A stretch of DNA of 63,937 nt, taken from assembly GCA_024642005.1 (NCBI GenBank), contig JAHECA010000020.1, positions 1 through 63,937 on the forward strand. The letters run 5' to 3'. Of this stretch, positions 43,926 to 54,821 are shown piece by piece (the stretch's first letter is position 1; each line of letters starts with the position of its first letter). The position numbers and the translations under genes are program-made. The notes below the pieces were generated by a model. That model made no database searches. It worked only from the letters and a program-made list of their open reading frames with translations, and was not told where the DNA came from. This stretch comes from Robiginitalea sp. Lineage in GTDB: Bacteria; Bacteroidota; Bacteroidia; Flavobacteriales; Flavobacteriaceae.

Positions 43926-46900
43926 TTCGCGTTTTTGGAACAAAAATTGGTATGGCAAAGGTAAAACAATAGCCCCTATCAGGAAACTTCGCAAAATAGT
44001 CGTCCGAATTATCTTGGTGCTGCTGGTATGCTGCGTGCTGGGTACTGTGGTTCTGTCGCTGCCGGGCGTACAGACCCGCCTGGCGCAGCTGGTTACCGAC
44101 CGCATCAACAATGATTTCGGCACCAATATACGCATCGACCGCCTGCGCATTTCCCTGATCAGCTGGGATACGGCCCTGAAGGATATCTATGTCGAAGACT
44201 ACCAGGGTGACACCCTGATATACATACAGAACCTGAACACCTCCATTCTGAGTTTGCGCGACATGGCTAAAGGGGTGCTCGAATTTGGCGATATCGAGGT
44301 CGAGCAGCTGTACCTGAATATGACGACCTACCCTGACGCGCCCGACACCAATCTTGGCATTTTTATCGACAAGCTCGACGACGGCAAGCCCCGTGCCCCG
44401 GGCACGCCGCCGTTTTATTTTCACGCCTCTGAGATCGAAGTGGTCGGGAGTCGGTTCTCCCTGCGGGACGAAAACGACGCGGAGCCACAAATCCTCAATT
44501 TCCGGGAGCTGCACATCGAGGCAAGTGACTTTACCATTTTGGGACCCGAGGTGCGAACCTCCATAGACCAGCTTGCCCTGAATAGTGGCCGCGGCCTGAA
44601 CATTGATACCCTGCGCACCGAATTCACGTATACACGCGAACAGATGCGATTCGATTCGCTCCGTATCCGCACCCCGGGCTCTGACCTGAGGGGGGAACTG
44701 CAGTTCGAATACAACCGGGAAGACCTGGCCGATTTCACCAACAAGGTACAGCTCGCCGCCCGTTTTCAGGATTCGCAAATCGCCCTCGATGAGGTAAACG
44801 GGTTCTATGAGCTCTTCGGCAGTGGGCGCACGGCCCTGTTCAATGCAGGCTTCAGTGGAACCCTGAATGCCCTGGAGGTGGAAGACGTGCTGCTGGTAAC
44901 AGACGATACCGGCGTAAGGGGCAATTTCCATTTCGACAATCTCTTCGGGAGTGTGGAGCCATTTCGGATGGAGGCCGACATACGCGATATAACATCCAGC
45001 TATTACCAGTTGCGGGGGCTCCTGCCAAAGCTGCTAGGCAACTCGCTCCCGTCCGCCATTCAGAAGCTCGGCCAGTTCACCATACGGGGCAATACCGTGC
45101 TCACCACCTCCTCGGTCGAAGCCCAGGTAAACATCAACACCCGAATCGGCAGCAGCTATGCCGACTTGCGCCTCACCGAATTCGACGATATAGAGAATGC
45201 TTCCTACGACGGCTTTTTCTCGCTCATCGATTTTAACCTGGGGGCTTTCGCCGGCGATCCCAACCTGGGGCTCACCACCTTTGACCTGAATGTAGAGGGG
45301 CAGGGTTTTACGGCCCAAAAACTCAATACGGAAATCATCGGGGAAGTGTATACGCTCACCTTTAATGATTATGCCTATTCCGATATTTCGGTCTCAGGGG
45401 TTATTAAAGACCAGCTCTTCGACGGCTCCCTCAATTGCAAGGACCCGAATTTCATTTTCAATTTCAAGGGGCTTGCCGATTTGGGGAGTACCCCCAGTGC
45501 CTTTAATTTCGTCGCCTCTGTAGACTATGCCGATTTGCACAGGCTGAACTTTATCTCCGATTCGATTTCGGTATTCAAGGGCGATATTGACATTGATATT
45601 ACCGGCGATGAACCCGACACCTTCCAGGGGGACATCCGCTTCAGCAAAACGCAATTCACCAACGCGAACAATACTTATTTCTTCGACGATTTCAAGGTGG
45701 TTTCCACTTTCGGGGCCGATTCGGTTCGCAGTGTCGAGATCAATTCGCCCGATATCATTACCGGGTATATGCGAGGCAGGTTCAAAACCCGCGAACTCGG
45801 GCGCCTGCTTCAGAATTCGATCGGTAGCATATACACCAACTACAAACCCTACGAAATTTCAGAGGGCCAGCAGCTCGACTTCAATTTCAAGATCTACAAC
45901 AAGATCGTGGATGTGTTCTTCCCTGAAATCTCCTTCGGCCCGAACACTTTTATCAGGGGCGAGATCCAGGCCGACCAGCAGGACTTCAAGCTGAACTTTC
46001 GCTCTCCCAGCATCACCGCCTTTGGCAATACGATGAACGAAATAGACATAAAGATCGACAATAAAAACCCGCTCTTCAATACCTATATTTCGGTGGCAGA
46101 TGTCGCTACGGTGTATTACGACGTAAAGGATTTCGAGCTTATCAACACCACCCTGAACGATACCCTTTTCTTCCGCGCCGAGTTTAAGGGCGGCAGTGAG
46201 TACAACGACATCTATAACCTCAATTTCTACCACACTTTTGACAAGAATAACAAGTCGGTAATCGGCTTAAAGCCTTCTGAGGTGAGCCTCAAGGGAAATA
46301 CCTGGGTGCTGAATCGCGACGGTAATGACCGCAACAAGGTTATTATAAACCGCGGCCTCGACAGCCTGCGCATCGAGGAGATCGTGATGAACAACGACGC
46401 CCATGAAGAGATCGTGCTGAGGGGCGAACTGGCCGATTCCACCTACAAGGACCTTGAGCTGCGTTTTAAGATCGTTTCTCTGAACAAGATTGCCCCGGCC
46501 ATCGACAGCCTGAAGCTGAGCGGAGAAATCAACGGGGTTCTCAACGTGCGGCAGGAAGATGAGGTTTACCTGCCCATTGGCAACCTGAGCATCGCCAATT
46601 TTGGGATTAACGATATCCGTTTGGGCCAATTGGATATAGGCATTGTCGGAAACCGCGACTTGAGCGAATTTTCGGTGAATACCCAAATCACGGAAAACGG
46701 GCAAGAAAAATTCTCGGTTATCGGCACCGTGCTGAACCAGGGCGAAATTCCCACCGCCAACCTGACCGCCAGCTTTACGCACTTTCAGCTCGACCCCTTC
46801 AGCCCATTGGGCGAGGGTGTAATCGACCGCATCAGGGGCGACCTGAACGGGACCGCACATATTGTCGGAGACATGCGCAATCCTCAGATGAACGGGCTGC

Positions 46901-48474
46901 TTACCCTGAACGATGCCGGTCTGGGTGTCCCATACCTGAATGTAAACTACGATTTCGGACCCAGTTCGACGGTACGGCTGGCCAACCAATCTTTCCAATT
47001 TCAAAATGTTCGCCTGAAAGACTCAGCCATGGGCACCACGGCCGTTCTCGACGGCTCCATCAGCCACCAGTTTTTTTCGGACTGGCGTTTAGACCTGGAC
47101 ATCGACACCCAGGACCAACGGTTCCTGATCCTCAATACAGAATACGACGAAGAGGAGCTCTATTACGGAACCGCCTTTGCCGTAGGGACAGGGAGCATCT
47201 ACGGCCCAACCTCAGAGCTGAACATCGAATTCGAAGGTTCTACCGGCAAGGGTACCATACTGAAAATCCCCATCAGCGACGTGGCCTCGGTCGGCGATTA
47301 CAGCTTTATCACCTTTATTGAGAAAGACCAGCGCCGAACCGTACAGGCCGGGCGTACCCTACGCGAATATGAAGGCGGCCTGGAGCTTACCTTCGACCTA
47401 AATATCACGCCAGATGCAGAGGTCGAGATCGTGATAGACCAGCAGACGGGTAGCTCCCTGAAGGGCACCGGGGCTGGACTGATCCTCATGGAAATCAACA
47501 CCAATGGCAAATTCAATATGTGGGGCGACTTTGTGGTGGTTACCGGGCAGTACCACTATAAATACGGAGGGGTAATTGACAAAATATTCAAGGTGCGCCC
47601 CGACGGGCGCATCAACTGGGACGGTGAACCCCTCGCCGCCCAGCTCGACATGGAGGCTGTTTATACCCTCAATGCCAACCCGGCACCGCTGCTCGATAAT
47701 TCGGGCTATTCGCGAAGTATCCCCACCGAAGTAATCGTGCGCCTTACCGGCGAGCTCGAACAACCCACCATCGATTTCAACATCGAGTTCCCGGGAAGCA
47801 GCTCCATCGCACGGTCTGAACTGGAATACCGCCTGCAAGACCCCACGGTCGAGGAGCGCAACGCCATCTTCCTGCTGGCCCAGGGCACCTTTGTGAACGA
47901 CAACAGCGGTCTGAGCCAGCAGGCAGTGGCCGGTAGTTTGCTGCAATCGGCTACAACGGGGCTGTTTAACCAGATGCTGGGCAGCGACAACGAAAAGCTC
48001 AGCCTGGGAGTTTCTTACGAGGCCGGGTACCAAAACCCCAATGCCGCCGTCGATGCCCAGAGTCGCATCGGGGTTACCGTTTCGACGCAAATCAGCGATC
48101 GCATCTTGTTCAACGGCCGATTCGGCGTGCCGGTCGGGGGGGTGAGCGAATCGGCCGTGGCCGGAGATGCCGAAATACAACTGCTGCTCAACGACCAGGG
48201 CACCCTGAGCATGCGCATATTCAACCGCCAGAACGATGTACAGCAATACCTGGCCGACCGGCAGGGCTATACCCAGGGGGTCGGCCTTTCTTATGAGGTA
48301 GATTTCAAGAGCTTCCGGGAATTGTTGCGATACCTCTTCAGTAAAGACCAGGCGCCCGCCCCGCCACCGCCCCCGCAGGAGGCCGACAGTACCCTGGCGA
48401 GGCCCCTGAACACGGAGGTCATGGGCTCTGATAGTTTGATACGATTTTACGCCAAAAAGCAGAAACCGTATTGA
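43909..48474 (+). CDS. Translocation/assembly module TamB-domain protein
   Basis: Giant inner-membrane-anchored periplasmic protein of 1521 residues, AsmA/TamB superfamily, likely a lipid- or protein-conducting beta-groove between membranes. An N-terminal anchor (RIILVLLVCCVLGTVVLSL) is followed by long repetitive beta structure; the TamB domain takes the last 450 residues or so (DFVVVTGQYHYKYGGVIDK, SRIGVTVSTQISDRILFNG). The C-terminus is Pro-rich. The ATG at 43909 overlaps the tsaD start on the other strand by 17 bases; no better start is in frame before the anchor. The order tsaD-divergent-tamB is familiar from flavobacteria. Confidence 0.92.
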   Translation: MSDGVTSRFWNKNWYGKGKTIAPIRKLRKIVVRIILVLLVCCVLGTVVLSLPGVQTRLAQLVTDRINNDFGTNIRIDRLRISLISWDTALKDIYVEDYQGDTLIYIQNLNTSILSLRDMAKGVLEFGDIEVEQLYLNMTTYPDAPDTNLGIFIDKLDDGKPRAPGTPPFYFHASEIEVVGSRFSLRDENDAEPQILNFRELHIEASDFTILGPEVRTSIDQLALNSGRGLNIDTLRTEFTYTREQMRFDSLRIRTPGSDLRGELQFEYNREDLADFTNKVQLAARFQDSQIALDEVNGFYELFGSGRTALFNAGFSGTLNALEVEDVLLVTDDTGVRGNFHFDNLFGSVEPFRMEADIRDITSSYYQLRGLLPKLLGNSLPSAIQKLGQFTIRGNTVLTTSSVEAQVNINTRIGSSYADLRLTEFDDIENASYDGFFSLIDFNLGAFAGDPNLGLTTFDLNVEGQGFTAQKLNTEIIGEVYTLTFNDYAYSDISVSGVIKDQLFDGSLNCKDPNFIFNFKGLADLGSTPSAFNFVASVDYADLHRLNFISDSISVFKGDIDIDITGDEPDTFQGDIRFSKTQFTNANNTYFFDDFKVVSTFGADSVRSVEINSPDIITGYMRGRFKTRELGRLLQNSIGSIYTNYKPYEISEGQQLDFNFKIYNKIVDVFFPEISFGPNTFIRGEIQADQQDFKLNFRSPSITAFGNTMNEIDIKIDNKNPLFNTYISVADVATVYYDVKDFELINTTLNDTLFFRAEFKGGSEYNDIYNLNFYHTFDKNNKSVIGLKPSEVSLKGNTWVLNRDGNDRNKVIINRGLDSLRIEEIVMNNDAHEEIVLRGELADSTYKDLELRFKIVSLNKIAPAIDSLKLSGEINGVLNVRQEDEVYLPIGNLSIANFGINDIRLGQLDIGIVGNRDLSEFSVNTQITENGQEKFSVIGTVLNQGEIPTANLTASFTHFQLDPFSPLGEGVIDRIRGDLNGTAHIVGDMRNPQMNGLLTLNDAGLGVPYLNVNYDFGPSSTVRLANQSFQFQNVRLKDSAMGTTAVLDGSISHQFFSDWRLDLDIDTQDQRFLILNTEYDEEELYYGTAFAVGTGSIYGPTSELNIEFEGSTGKGTILKIPISDVASVGDYSFITFIEKDQRRTVQAGRTLREYEGGLELTFDLNITPDAEVEIVIDQQTGSSLKGTGAGLILMEINTNGKFNMWGDFVVVTGQYHYKYGGVIDKIFKVRPDGRINWDGEPLAAQLDMEAVYTLNANPAPLLDNSGYSRSIPTEVIVRLTGELEQPTIDFNIEFPGSSSIARSELEYRLQDPTVEERNAIFLLAQGTFVNDNSGLSQQAVAGSLLQSATTGLFNQMLGSDNEKLSLGVSYEAGYQNPNAAVDAQSRIGVTVSTQISDRILFNGRFGVPVGGVSESAVAGDAEIQLLLNDQGTLSMRIFNRQNDVQQYLADRQGYTQGVGLSYEVDFKSFRELLRYLFSKDQAPAPPPPPQEADSTLARPLNTEVMGSDSLIRFYAKKQKPY

Positions 48475-48484
48475 CTTCCACCCC

Positions 48485-48492
48485 TATCTTTG
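48485..48492 (+). promoter_or_regulatory. Candidate -7 promoter element, distal pfkA promoter
   Basis: TATCTTTG is an exact match to TAnnTTTG. Transcription from it would place the palindrome at 48524-48537 about 25-40 bases downstream of the start, as for a road-block repressor. No good -33 element is seen. Confidence 0.35.
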
Positions 48493-48523
48493 AATTTTCC
48501 GCACAATTCGCATAAAATCGTTA

Positions 48524-48537
48524 CGAAAACGTTTTCG
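48524..48537. promoter_or_regulatory. Perfect LacI-type operator palindrome upstream of pfkA
   Basis: CGAAAACGTTTTCG is a perfect 14-bp palindrome with central CG, as in LacI/GalR-family operators. It lies 82 bases before the pfkA start. The same site with one change occurs upstream of susC. The factor is not encoded in the window. Confidence 0.65.
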
Positions 48538-48593
48538 GGGGCAACCCGGCCTAAATAAGGGGGTTGGCCATTCTTTTATTGGCAGAAGTTTGT

Positions 48594-48601
48594 TAATTTT
48601 G
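48594..48601 (+). promoter_or_regulatory. Candidate -7 promoter element, proximal pfkA promoter
   Basis: TAATTTTG matches TAnnTTTG exactly, 17 bases before the ATG at 48619. No TTG at the expected spacing. Confidence 0.4.
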
Positions 48602-48618
48602 CGATTCGATTTTTCTTC

Positions 48619-49605
48619 ATGGACAAACCGATCAAAAAGATAGCGGTACTCACTTCCGGAGGCGACTCCCCGGGAATGAACGCCGCCATTCGTTCGGTAG
48701 TCCGCACCTGCGCCTACCTCGATGTAGAATGCATGGCGGTCTACCGCGGATACCAGGGCATGATCGAAGGCGATTTGGTGCCGATGAATGCCCGCAGCGT
48801 AAACAACATTATAAACAAGGGTGGAACCATCCTGAAATCGGCCCGTTGCGACGAATTTCGAACTCCGGAAGGCCGTAAAAAGGCCTACGACCAGCTAAGG
48901 AATGCCGGCATTCAGGGGTTTGTGGTCATCGGCGGCGACGGTAGCTTTCGCGGGGCGACAATCTTCAACAAGGAATACAATTTTCCAGTTATCGGTATAC
49001 CCGGCACCATAGACAACGATATTTTCGGTACCCGTTACACCCTGGGCTTCGACACTGCACTCAATACGGTGGTGGAAGCCATCGATAAGATCAGGGATAC
49101 GGCCAGTTCCCACAACCGCCTGTTCTTTGTGGAGGTCATGGGCCGCGATGTGGGGCATATCGCCCTGAATGCAGGGTTGGCAGCCGGAGCCGAAGAAATC
49201 CTGATCCCCGAGGAAAACCTGGGCCTGGAGCGACTTCTCGAGTCGCTGAAGCGCAGCAAGAAATCGGGCAAGTCATCCAGTATCGTGGTCGTGGCGGAAG
49301 GAGACAAAACCGGAAAAAACGTTTTTGAACTCAAGGAATACGTGGAACAGCACCTTCCCATTTACGACGTACGGGTGTCGGTGCTGGGCCACATGCAGCG
49401 GGGCGGGGCCCCCACAGCTTTTGACAGGGTGCTTGCCAGCCGCATGGGGGTGAGGGCCGTAGAATCACTGCTGGAAGGGAAAACCAACCTGATGGTGGGC
49501 ATCATCGACAATCAAATAGTGCTAACCCCGATCGAAGAAGCGATCAAAGGACATACTAAAATAGACCGGGAACTCATAAGGGTTTCCGACATCATGACTG
49601 TATAA
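48619..49605 (+). CDS. pfkA: ATP-dependent 6-phosphofructokinase
   Basis: Committed glycolytic kinase of 328 residues, the usual bacterial PfkA length. Motifs: LTSGGDSPGMNAAIRSVV (ATP), IGGDGSFRGA, the catalytic PGTIDNDI, VEVMGRDVGHIA, and the fructose-6-phosphate-binding LGHMQRGGAP. GGDGS with Gly after GGD points to ATP rather than pyrophosphate as donor. It is co-transcribed with gapA, 17 bases downstream, under a promoter region that holds a LacI-type palindrome. Confidence 0.97.
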   Translation: MDKPIKKIAVLTSGGDSPGMNAAIRSVVRTCAYLDVECMAVYRGYQGMIEGDLVPMNARSVNNIINKGGTILKSARCDEFRTPEGRKKAYDQLRNAGIQGFVVIGGDGSFRGATIFNKEYNFPVIGIPGTIDNDIFGTRYTLGFDTALNTVVEAIDKIRDTASSHNRLFFVEVMGRDVGHIALNAGLAAGAEEILIPEENLGLERLLESLKRSKKSGKSSSIVVVAEGDKTGKNVFELKEYVEQHLPIYDVRVSVLGHMQRGGAPTAFDRVLASRMGVRAVESLLEGKTNLMVGIIDNQIVLTPIEEAIKGHTKIDRELIRVSDIMTV

Positions 49606-49610
49606 CATAA

Positions 49611-50624
<1,014 letters not shown>

Positions 50625-50638
50625 TCGCAGCTTATATC

Positions 50639-50693
50639 CGGGAGGACCTTTCCTTAGGGCCCTATAGGCGGCCAGAAAGGCCCTCCCGTTTTT
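50639..50693 (+). terminator. Terminator after pfkA-gapA
   Basis: CGGGAGG pairs with CCTCCCG and, after one mismatch, CCTTTC with GAAAGG; the stem is followed by GTTTTTCC. It starts 15 bases past the gapA stop. Confidence 0.7.
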
Positions 50694-50711
50694 CCTCCAA
50701 CGACCCATCCT

Positions 50712-51563
50712 ATGATTTTAATTACAGACAGCGGTGCCACTAAGGCCGACTGGATTGCACTAAATGAAAAAGGTGAGCAATTGTTCCTGACCCAAACCCT
50801 CGGGCTCAGCCCCGAAGTGTTGTCTCGGGAAGTGATTGAAGAACGGCTTGCCAACAACTTCGAACTGGCCAAGAATGCCTCCAAGATCAAACGACTCCAT
50901 TTTTACGGGGCCGGGTGCGGGACCGACCGGATGCGGCGGTTTTTAAAGGAGATTTTCGGAAGCTTCTTCCCGAATGCAAAAATCGATGTCAAGGAAGATA
51001 CCTACGCCGCCATTTACGCCACTACAAAAATAGGAGAGCAGGGGATTGTCTGCATCCTGGGGACTGGGTCGAACTGCAGTTATTACGATGGGTACCAGCT
51101 CTTCCAGAAGGTTACCTCCCTGGGGTATATTTTGATGGACGACGGGAGCGGCAATTTCTTCGGCCGCAAACTGGTGCGCGATTTCTATTACCACAAAATG
51201 CCGCAGGACCTGGGCATCCTCTTCGAAAAAGAGTACAACCTGGAGGCCGACGTCATCAAGGAAAACCTCTACAAAAAGCCGAACCCCAATACCTACCTGG
51301 CCACTTTCGCCCGGTTTATAATCGAACACAAAGACCATCCGTATTGCAAAGGGGTCATCGACAAGGGCTTCCAGCAGTTTGTAAACAACCACATCATGCA
51401 GTTCGAGCTGGCCACCAAGGTGCCCATACACTTTGTGGGCAGCATTGCCTTCTACCTGAAGGAAGAATTGAAGGCCGTTATCGAACGCAACGACCTGGTG
51501 TTGGGGCATATCCGCCAGAGGCCCATTGACGGGCTCATGGAGTTCCACCGGGGAACCCTTTAA
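50712..51563 (+). CDS. N-acetylglucosamine kinase (BadF/BadG ATPase family)
   Basis: ASKHA-fold sugar kinase of 283 residues. Phosphate-1 motif ITDSGATKADWI, phosphate-2 region IVCILGTGSNCSYYDG, then MDDGSGNFFGRKLV. This is the BcrAD/BadF type typical of Bacteroidota GlcNAc kinases, which recycle amino sugar from peptidoglycan. It begins 19 bases after the gapA terminator, so it may rely on read-through or a weak promoter. The peptidoglycan amidase and NagZ-like gene lie downstream in the window, which fits recycling. Confidence 0.88.
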   Translation: MILITDSGATKADWIALNEKGEQLFLTQTLGLSPEVLSREVIEERLANNFELAKNASKIKRLHFYGAGCGTDRMRRFLKEIFGSFFPNAKIDVKEDTYAAIYATTKIGEQGIVCILGTGSNCSYYDGYQLFQKVTSLGYILMDDGSGNFFGRKLVRDFYYHKMPQDLGILFEKEYNLEADVIKENLYKKPNPNTYLATFARFIIEHKDHPYCKGVIDKGFQQFVNNHIMQFELATKVPIHFVGSIAFYLKEELKAVIERNDLVLGHIRQRPIDGLMEFHRGTL

Positions 51564-51606
51564 AAGGGAGTGATCAGCAGTTGCAGGGTATCCGGTTGTT
51601 TTGTTC

Positions 51607-51630
51607 GCGGGGGGCGGGGATTTCCCCCGC
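51607..51630. other. GC-rich hairpin between convergent genes
   Basis: GCGGGGG and CCCCCGC form 7-bp arms between the kinase and ridA stops. No proper U-tail on either side, so termination is uncertain. Confidence 0.35.
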
Positions 51631-51685
51631 TTGTCTCCAATGGGGTTAACATTAAACTTTGAACCTTTGACCGGTCTGCTGCCAG

Positions 51686-52069
51686 CTAACCCTTAACCGC
51701 GATCATCGATATTTCCACATTCACGAATTTCGGCAGGTTGGCTACCTCCACGGTTTCCCGGGCCGGGGCATGCTGTGGGTCAAAGTACTTCCCGTAAACG
51801 CTGTTTATCTGGCCGAACTGGTTCATGTCCTTAACAAAGATGCTCGTCTTCACTACCTGTTCAAAGCCCATTCCGGCGGCGGCCAGCACAGCTTTCAGGT
51901 TCTGCATCACCTGTTCGGTCTCGGCCTCAATTGCACCAGACACCAATTCGCCTGTTACCGGGTTCAGGGCAATCTGCCCTGACAGGTACAGCGTATTGCC
52001 GGCCATGACGGCCTGGTTGTAGGGGCCTATCGGGGCGGGGGCGGCTTTGGTTTCAATGATTTTTTTCAT
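51686..52069 (-). CDS. RidA-family enamine/imine deaminase
   Basis: Trimeric YjgF/RidA protein of 127 residues that hydrolyses reactive 2-aminoacrylate to pyruvate. Family segments: APAPIGPYNQAVMAGNTLYL, LSGQIALNP, VVKTSIFVKDM, and PARETVEVANLPK with the substrate-binding Arg. It follows lptD by 17 bases on the same strand and is probably co-transcribed. Full length. Confidence 0.95.
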   Translation of the reverse strand: MKKIIETKAAPAPIGPYNQAVMAGNTLYLSGQIALNPVTGELVSGAIEAETEQVMQNLKAVLAAAGMGFEQVVKTSIFVKDMNQFGQINSVYGKYFDPQHAPARETVEVANLPKFVNVEISMIAVKG

Positions 52070-52086
52070 AGAGGCGTTCCTTTTGG

Positions 52087-54801
52087 TTAATTAAAATTCG
52101 AGCGCTGGCTCCGGCTTTCCCATTTCAGGTCTTTCAGGAGGCTGGCCTTGATGCCGATAAAGAAGTACCAGCGTTCGTATTGCCCAAAGGGAGTCCAGTC
52201 GAAGTTCAGTTTAAAGCTTTTCAGGTCTCGGGCAAAACGCAGTTGCGTAATACCGAAGCCGTTGCGCACAAAATCGTATGAGGAGGAAACACCCACTTCC
52301 CAGCGGGGTGAGAGCTCGATATTGCCTGAAAACATAATTACGTGGTTGGTAAGGCTCCCGTTGCGATTCGTGTTTGAATAGTTCACTGCATATTGCAGGC
52401 GCAGGTTCCAGGGTATTTTAGAGCCCCAGGCCGGATTTTCGACGTCGTCTGGGTCGCGGTTGTCAAAGGCGCCGCGGTTCAGGTTGTCGGCCCGACCGAA
52501 CAAGTCGTCGGTGCGCCCCCCGCTCGATGCCACATAGGTGTCGCCCGCATAGGGGTCTTCCCCGTCGGGCTCTTCATCTTCGCCCTTATCCCGTTCAAAG
52601 TCTTTGCTGCTTATGTTGTAGCTCACGTTAAGCCGGGCTGCGGTAAGGCGCAACAGACCCCCGCCATTCTGGATATTCAGGGTATTGATGCGGCGGCCGT
52701 TATTGTCAATGCCGTACGGGTCGAGGCTGGCCCCGAAGTTCACAGACATTTTATTCTCTAAAAGGTTAGTGCCTCCTGTGAGGCTAACAGGGCTTAGCTT
52801 CAGGGAGTCTGCCTCGAAATTATAACTGGTGCTCAGGTTCAGGCTGTTGAGCAGGAAAACCTTTTTGGGTTCCAATTTGGTTGAGTCGCGGTCGCGCACC
52901 TTGGCCTCCAGGGAGTTGGCCACACTAAAAGACATGGCACTCGATTTGCCCTGGCGAGGGGTGCCGTACAGCGTATTCTGGAAGCGTGTGTAGTAAATCG
53001 CCTCCCCGGTGTTCTGGTTTACCAGCTCCTCGTAGTACTGGTCGAATGAAGGCGCCCAGCCGTAGCTCATGCTTGGACGCATTACGTGCCTGATAGCCTG
53101 CAATTTACGATCTGTGCCCCGGTCGAAGGTGCCGTACACGGTTGTCCCGAGGCTCGCATTGAAGCTGTACTGGTTAAAGCGGTCGAAGCCCTTTAAAGTA
53201 TCTGTAACGATTTTGTTTTCCTCGTCGTAGCGTTTCTCATAGGTATCCCAGGTCCATACGTCTTCGTAGGTACCCCCCACACTGAAACTGAAATATTTGG
53301 CCACTTTGAAGTTTGTGGAAATGGGGATGCGGTGCCTTGCCCCCAATTTCGATTCGTCGAACATGCGGCCGGTAAGGAAATCTTCAGTCGTGGTGCTTAC
53401 GCTGTTGCGGGCATTTACATCGTACTGGAAATTGATGTTCTGCAAAGCGCCTTTTTTGATCCCATCGCGCTTGGCGAAAGGGAATATCCGCTCCATGCTG
53501 CCCTGGAAGGTAGGCAGGGTAACATCAACCGCATCGGTATTGGTGTTCTGGTTGTGTGTGGCCGTTACGCTCATATTTACAGAGGGGTAGGCCGGGAACG
53601 TTTTGGAATACGATATGGAAGACGAGAGGTTATTCACCTGGGTGTTAGGCAGGTTTTGCTGCACCAGGGAGTTGCGGTAATACTGGCTGCTCCCCAGGTT
53701 GACCGAAGCCGAAAAACGGGCATTCGGGTTGGCCTTGGCATCCTGCGAATGACTCATCTGGATGTTATAAATGGTGTTTCGCGAATAGTCGTCGAACCCC
53801 TTCTGGCTGGTCACCAGGTTTTCGTAGCGGAAGTTGATATTGCCTCTGAAGCGATAGCGCTTGGCGTATACCGATTGCGCTCTGAAGCCGTAGCTGCCGT
53901 TCGTGTAAAGGTCACCGGTAAAGGTCAGGTCCACATAATCGCTCAGGGGCAGGTAGTATCCCCCGTTTTGCAGGAAATACCCCCTGCGGGGATCATTGCC
54001 GAAAGTAGGCATCATGATGCCGGCCGTGCGTCCGGTGGTAAGCGGAAAGTACGCAAAAGGCAATGCTATGGGCGTGGGCACGTCAACGATGTACAGATTG
54101 CTGAAGCCCGCGATTACCTTTTTGCCTGGCACAAATTTGGCCTTGCGCACCCGTATGTAATAATCGGGGTCAATCGTGTCTTTTGAGGTGGTTATTTTTC
54201 CCTCATTGAGGAAGTAGACGGAATCGTTCTCTTTCTTGGTGCGTTCGGCGTACACCTTCATGGCCTCGCTGCCCAGGCTGCCTGCCGTGGCCCGCTGCTC
54301 GGTGCGCGAATTCCAGATAATGGCCTTTTCGGTATCGAAATTAAACCGGATCGAGTCTGGGATTACTTCATTGCTCTCCTGTTTGAAAAAGGGCAGCTGC
54401 GAATAGGCGCCCGTCGAATCTCGAAGCCGCCCGGCGTACACCTCGTTGTGGGCGTAATCGAGCACAATAACCCCTGCTTTGAGTTCGGTATCCTGGTAGT
54501 AGATCTCGGCTTCGTTGTACAGGTAAATTTTCTGCTCAAGCTGGCTGATACGCACATAATCCTTGGCCTTGTATTTTACTTTGTCGAGGAGGGCGCCCTG
54601 GGCTGGTTTTACCGAATCACGGACTGTGGTATCGGGCAACATGCCCAATTCTGCCAGCATAGCCGGGAGCTGAGGGGCCGTGAGGCTGTCTCCCAGAGGT
54701 TTTATCGGGAGTGGCCTGGCAATGTCCTCCTGGGCCTGTAAAAGCCCAACGGTCAGGAAAAGCAGGCATAGGAAAAGAGTCAGGCGTCTATTGGCTAGCA
54801 A
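52087..54801 (-). CDS. LptD-like LPS-assembly outer-membrane protein
   Basis: Outer-membrane translocon of 904 residues that inserts lipopolysaccharide. Signal peptide LTLFLCLLFLTVGLLQAQ, an N-terminal OstA/LptA-like beta-taco (IYLYNEAEIYYQDTELKAG), and a long barrel with alternating aromatic strands to the C-terminus. The Bacteroidota form is diverged from E. coli LptD, so I leave the symbol empty. The start is a TTG; no ATG precedes the signal peptide. It is divergent from the amidase gene, whose candidate -33 element lies within the first codons here. Confidence 0.88.
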   Translation of the reverse strand: MLANRRLTLFLCLLFLTVGLLQAQEDIARPLPIKPLGDSLTAPQLPAMLAELGMLPDTTVRDSVKPAQGALLDKVKYKAKDYVRISQLEQKIYLYNEAEIYYQDTELKAGVIVLDYAHNEVYAGRLRDSTGAYSQLPFFKQESNEVIPDSIRFNFDTEKAIIWNSRTEQRATAGSLGSEAMKVYAERTKKENDSVYFLNEGKITTSKDTIDPDYYIRVRKAKFVPGKKVIAGFSNLYIVDVPTPIALPFAYFPLTTGRTAGIMMPTFGNDPRRGYFLQNGGYYLPLSDYVDLTFTGDLYTNGSYGFRAQSVYAKRYRFRGNINFRYENLVTSQKGFDDYSRNTIYNIQMSHSQDAKANPNARFSASVNLGSSQYYRNSLVQQNLPNTQVNNLSSSISYSKTFPAYPSVNMSVTATHNQNTNTDAVDVTLPTFQGSMERIFPFAKRDGIKKGALQNINFQYDVNARNSVSTTTEDFLTGRMFDESKLGARHRIPISTNFKVAKYFSFSVGGTYEDVWTWDTYEKRYDEENKIVTDTLKGFDRFNQYSFNASLGTTVYGTFDRGTDRKLQAIRHVMRPSMSYGWAPSFDQYYEELVNQNTGEAIYYTRFQNTLYGTPRQGKSSAMSFSVANSLEAKVRDRDSTKLEPKKVFLLNSLNLSTSYNFEADSLKLSPVSLTGGTNLLENKMSVNFGASLDPYGIDNNGRRINTLNIQNGGGLLRLTAARLNVSYNISSKDFERDKGEDEEPDGEDPYAGDTYVASSGGRTDDLFGRADNLNRGAFDNRDPDDVENPAWGSKIPWNLRLQYAVNYSNTNRNGSLTNHVIMFSGNIELSPRWEVGVSSSYDFVRNGFGITQLRFARDLKSFKLNFDWTPFGQYERWYFFIGIKASLLKDLKWESRSQRSNFN

Positions 54802-54821
54802 GGCGATAAATCCTATTTTTG
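54791..54821 (+). promoter_or_regulatory. Bacteroidota-type promoter for the amidase operon
   Basis: TTG at 54791, a 20-base spacer, and TATTTTTG at 54814-54821 (exact TAnnTTTG). Both the elements and the spacing fit the sigma-A consensus of the phylum. The start would be near 54827, giving a leader of about 85 bases. Confidence 0.55.

Noticed and set aside
43926-44150. 75-residue upstream extension of tsaD
   Set aside because: It is antisense to tamB and makes the protein far longer than the conserved TsaD length.
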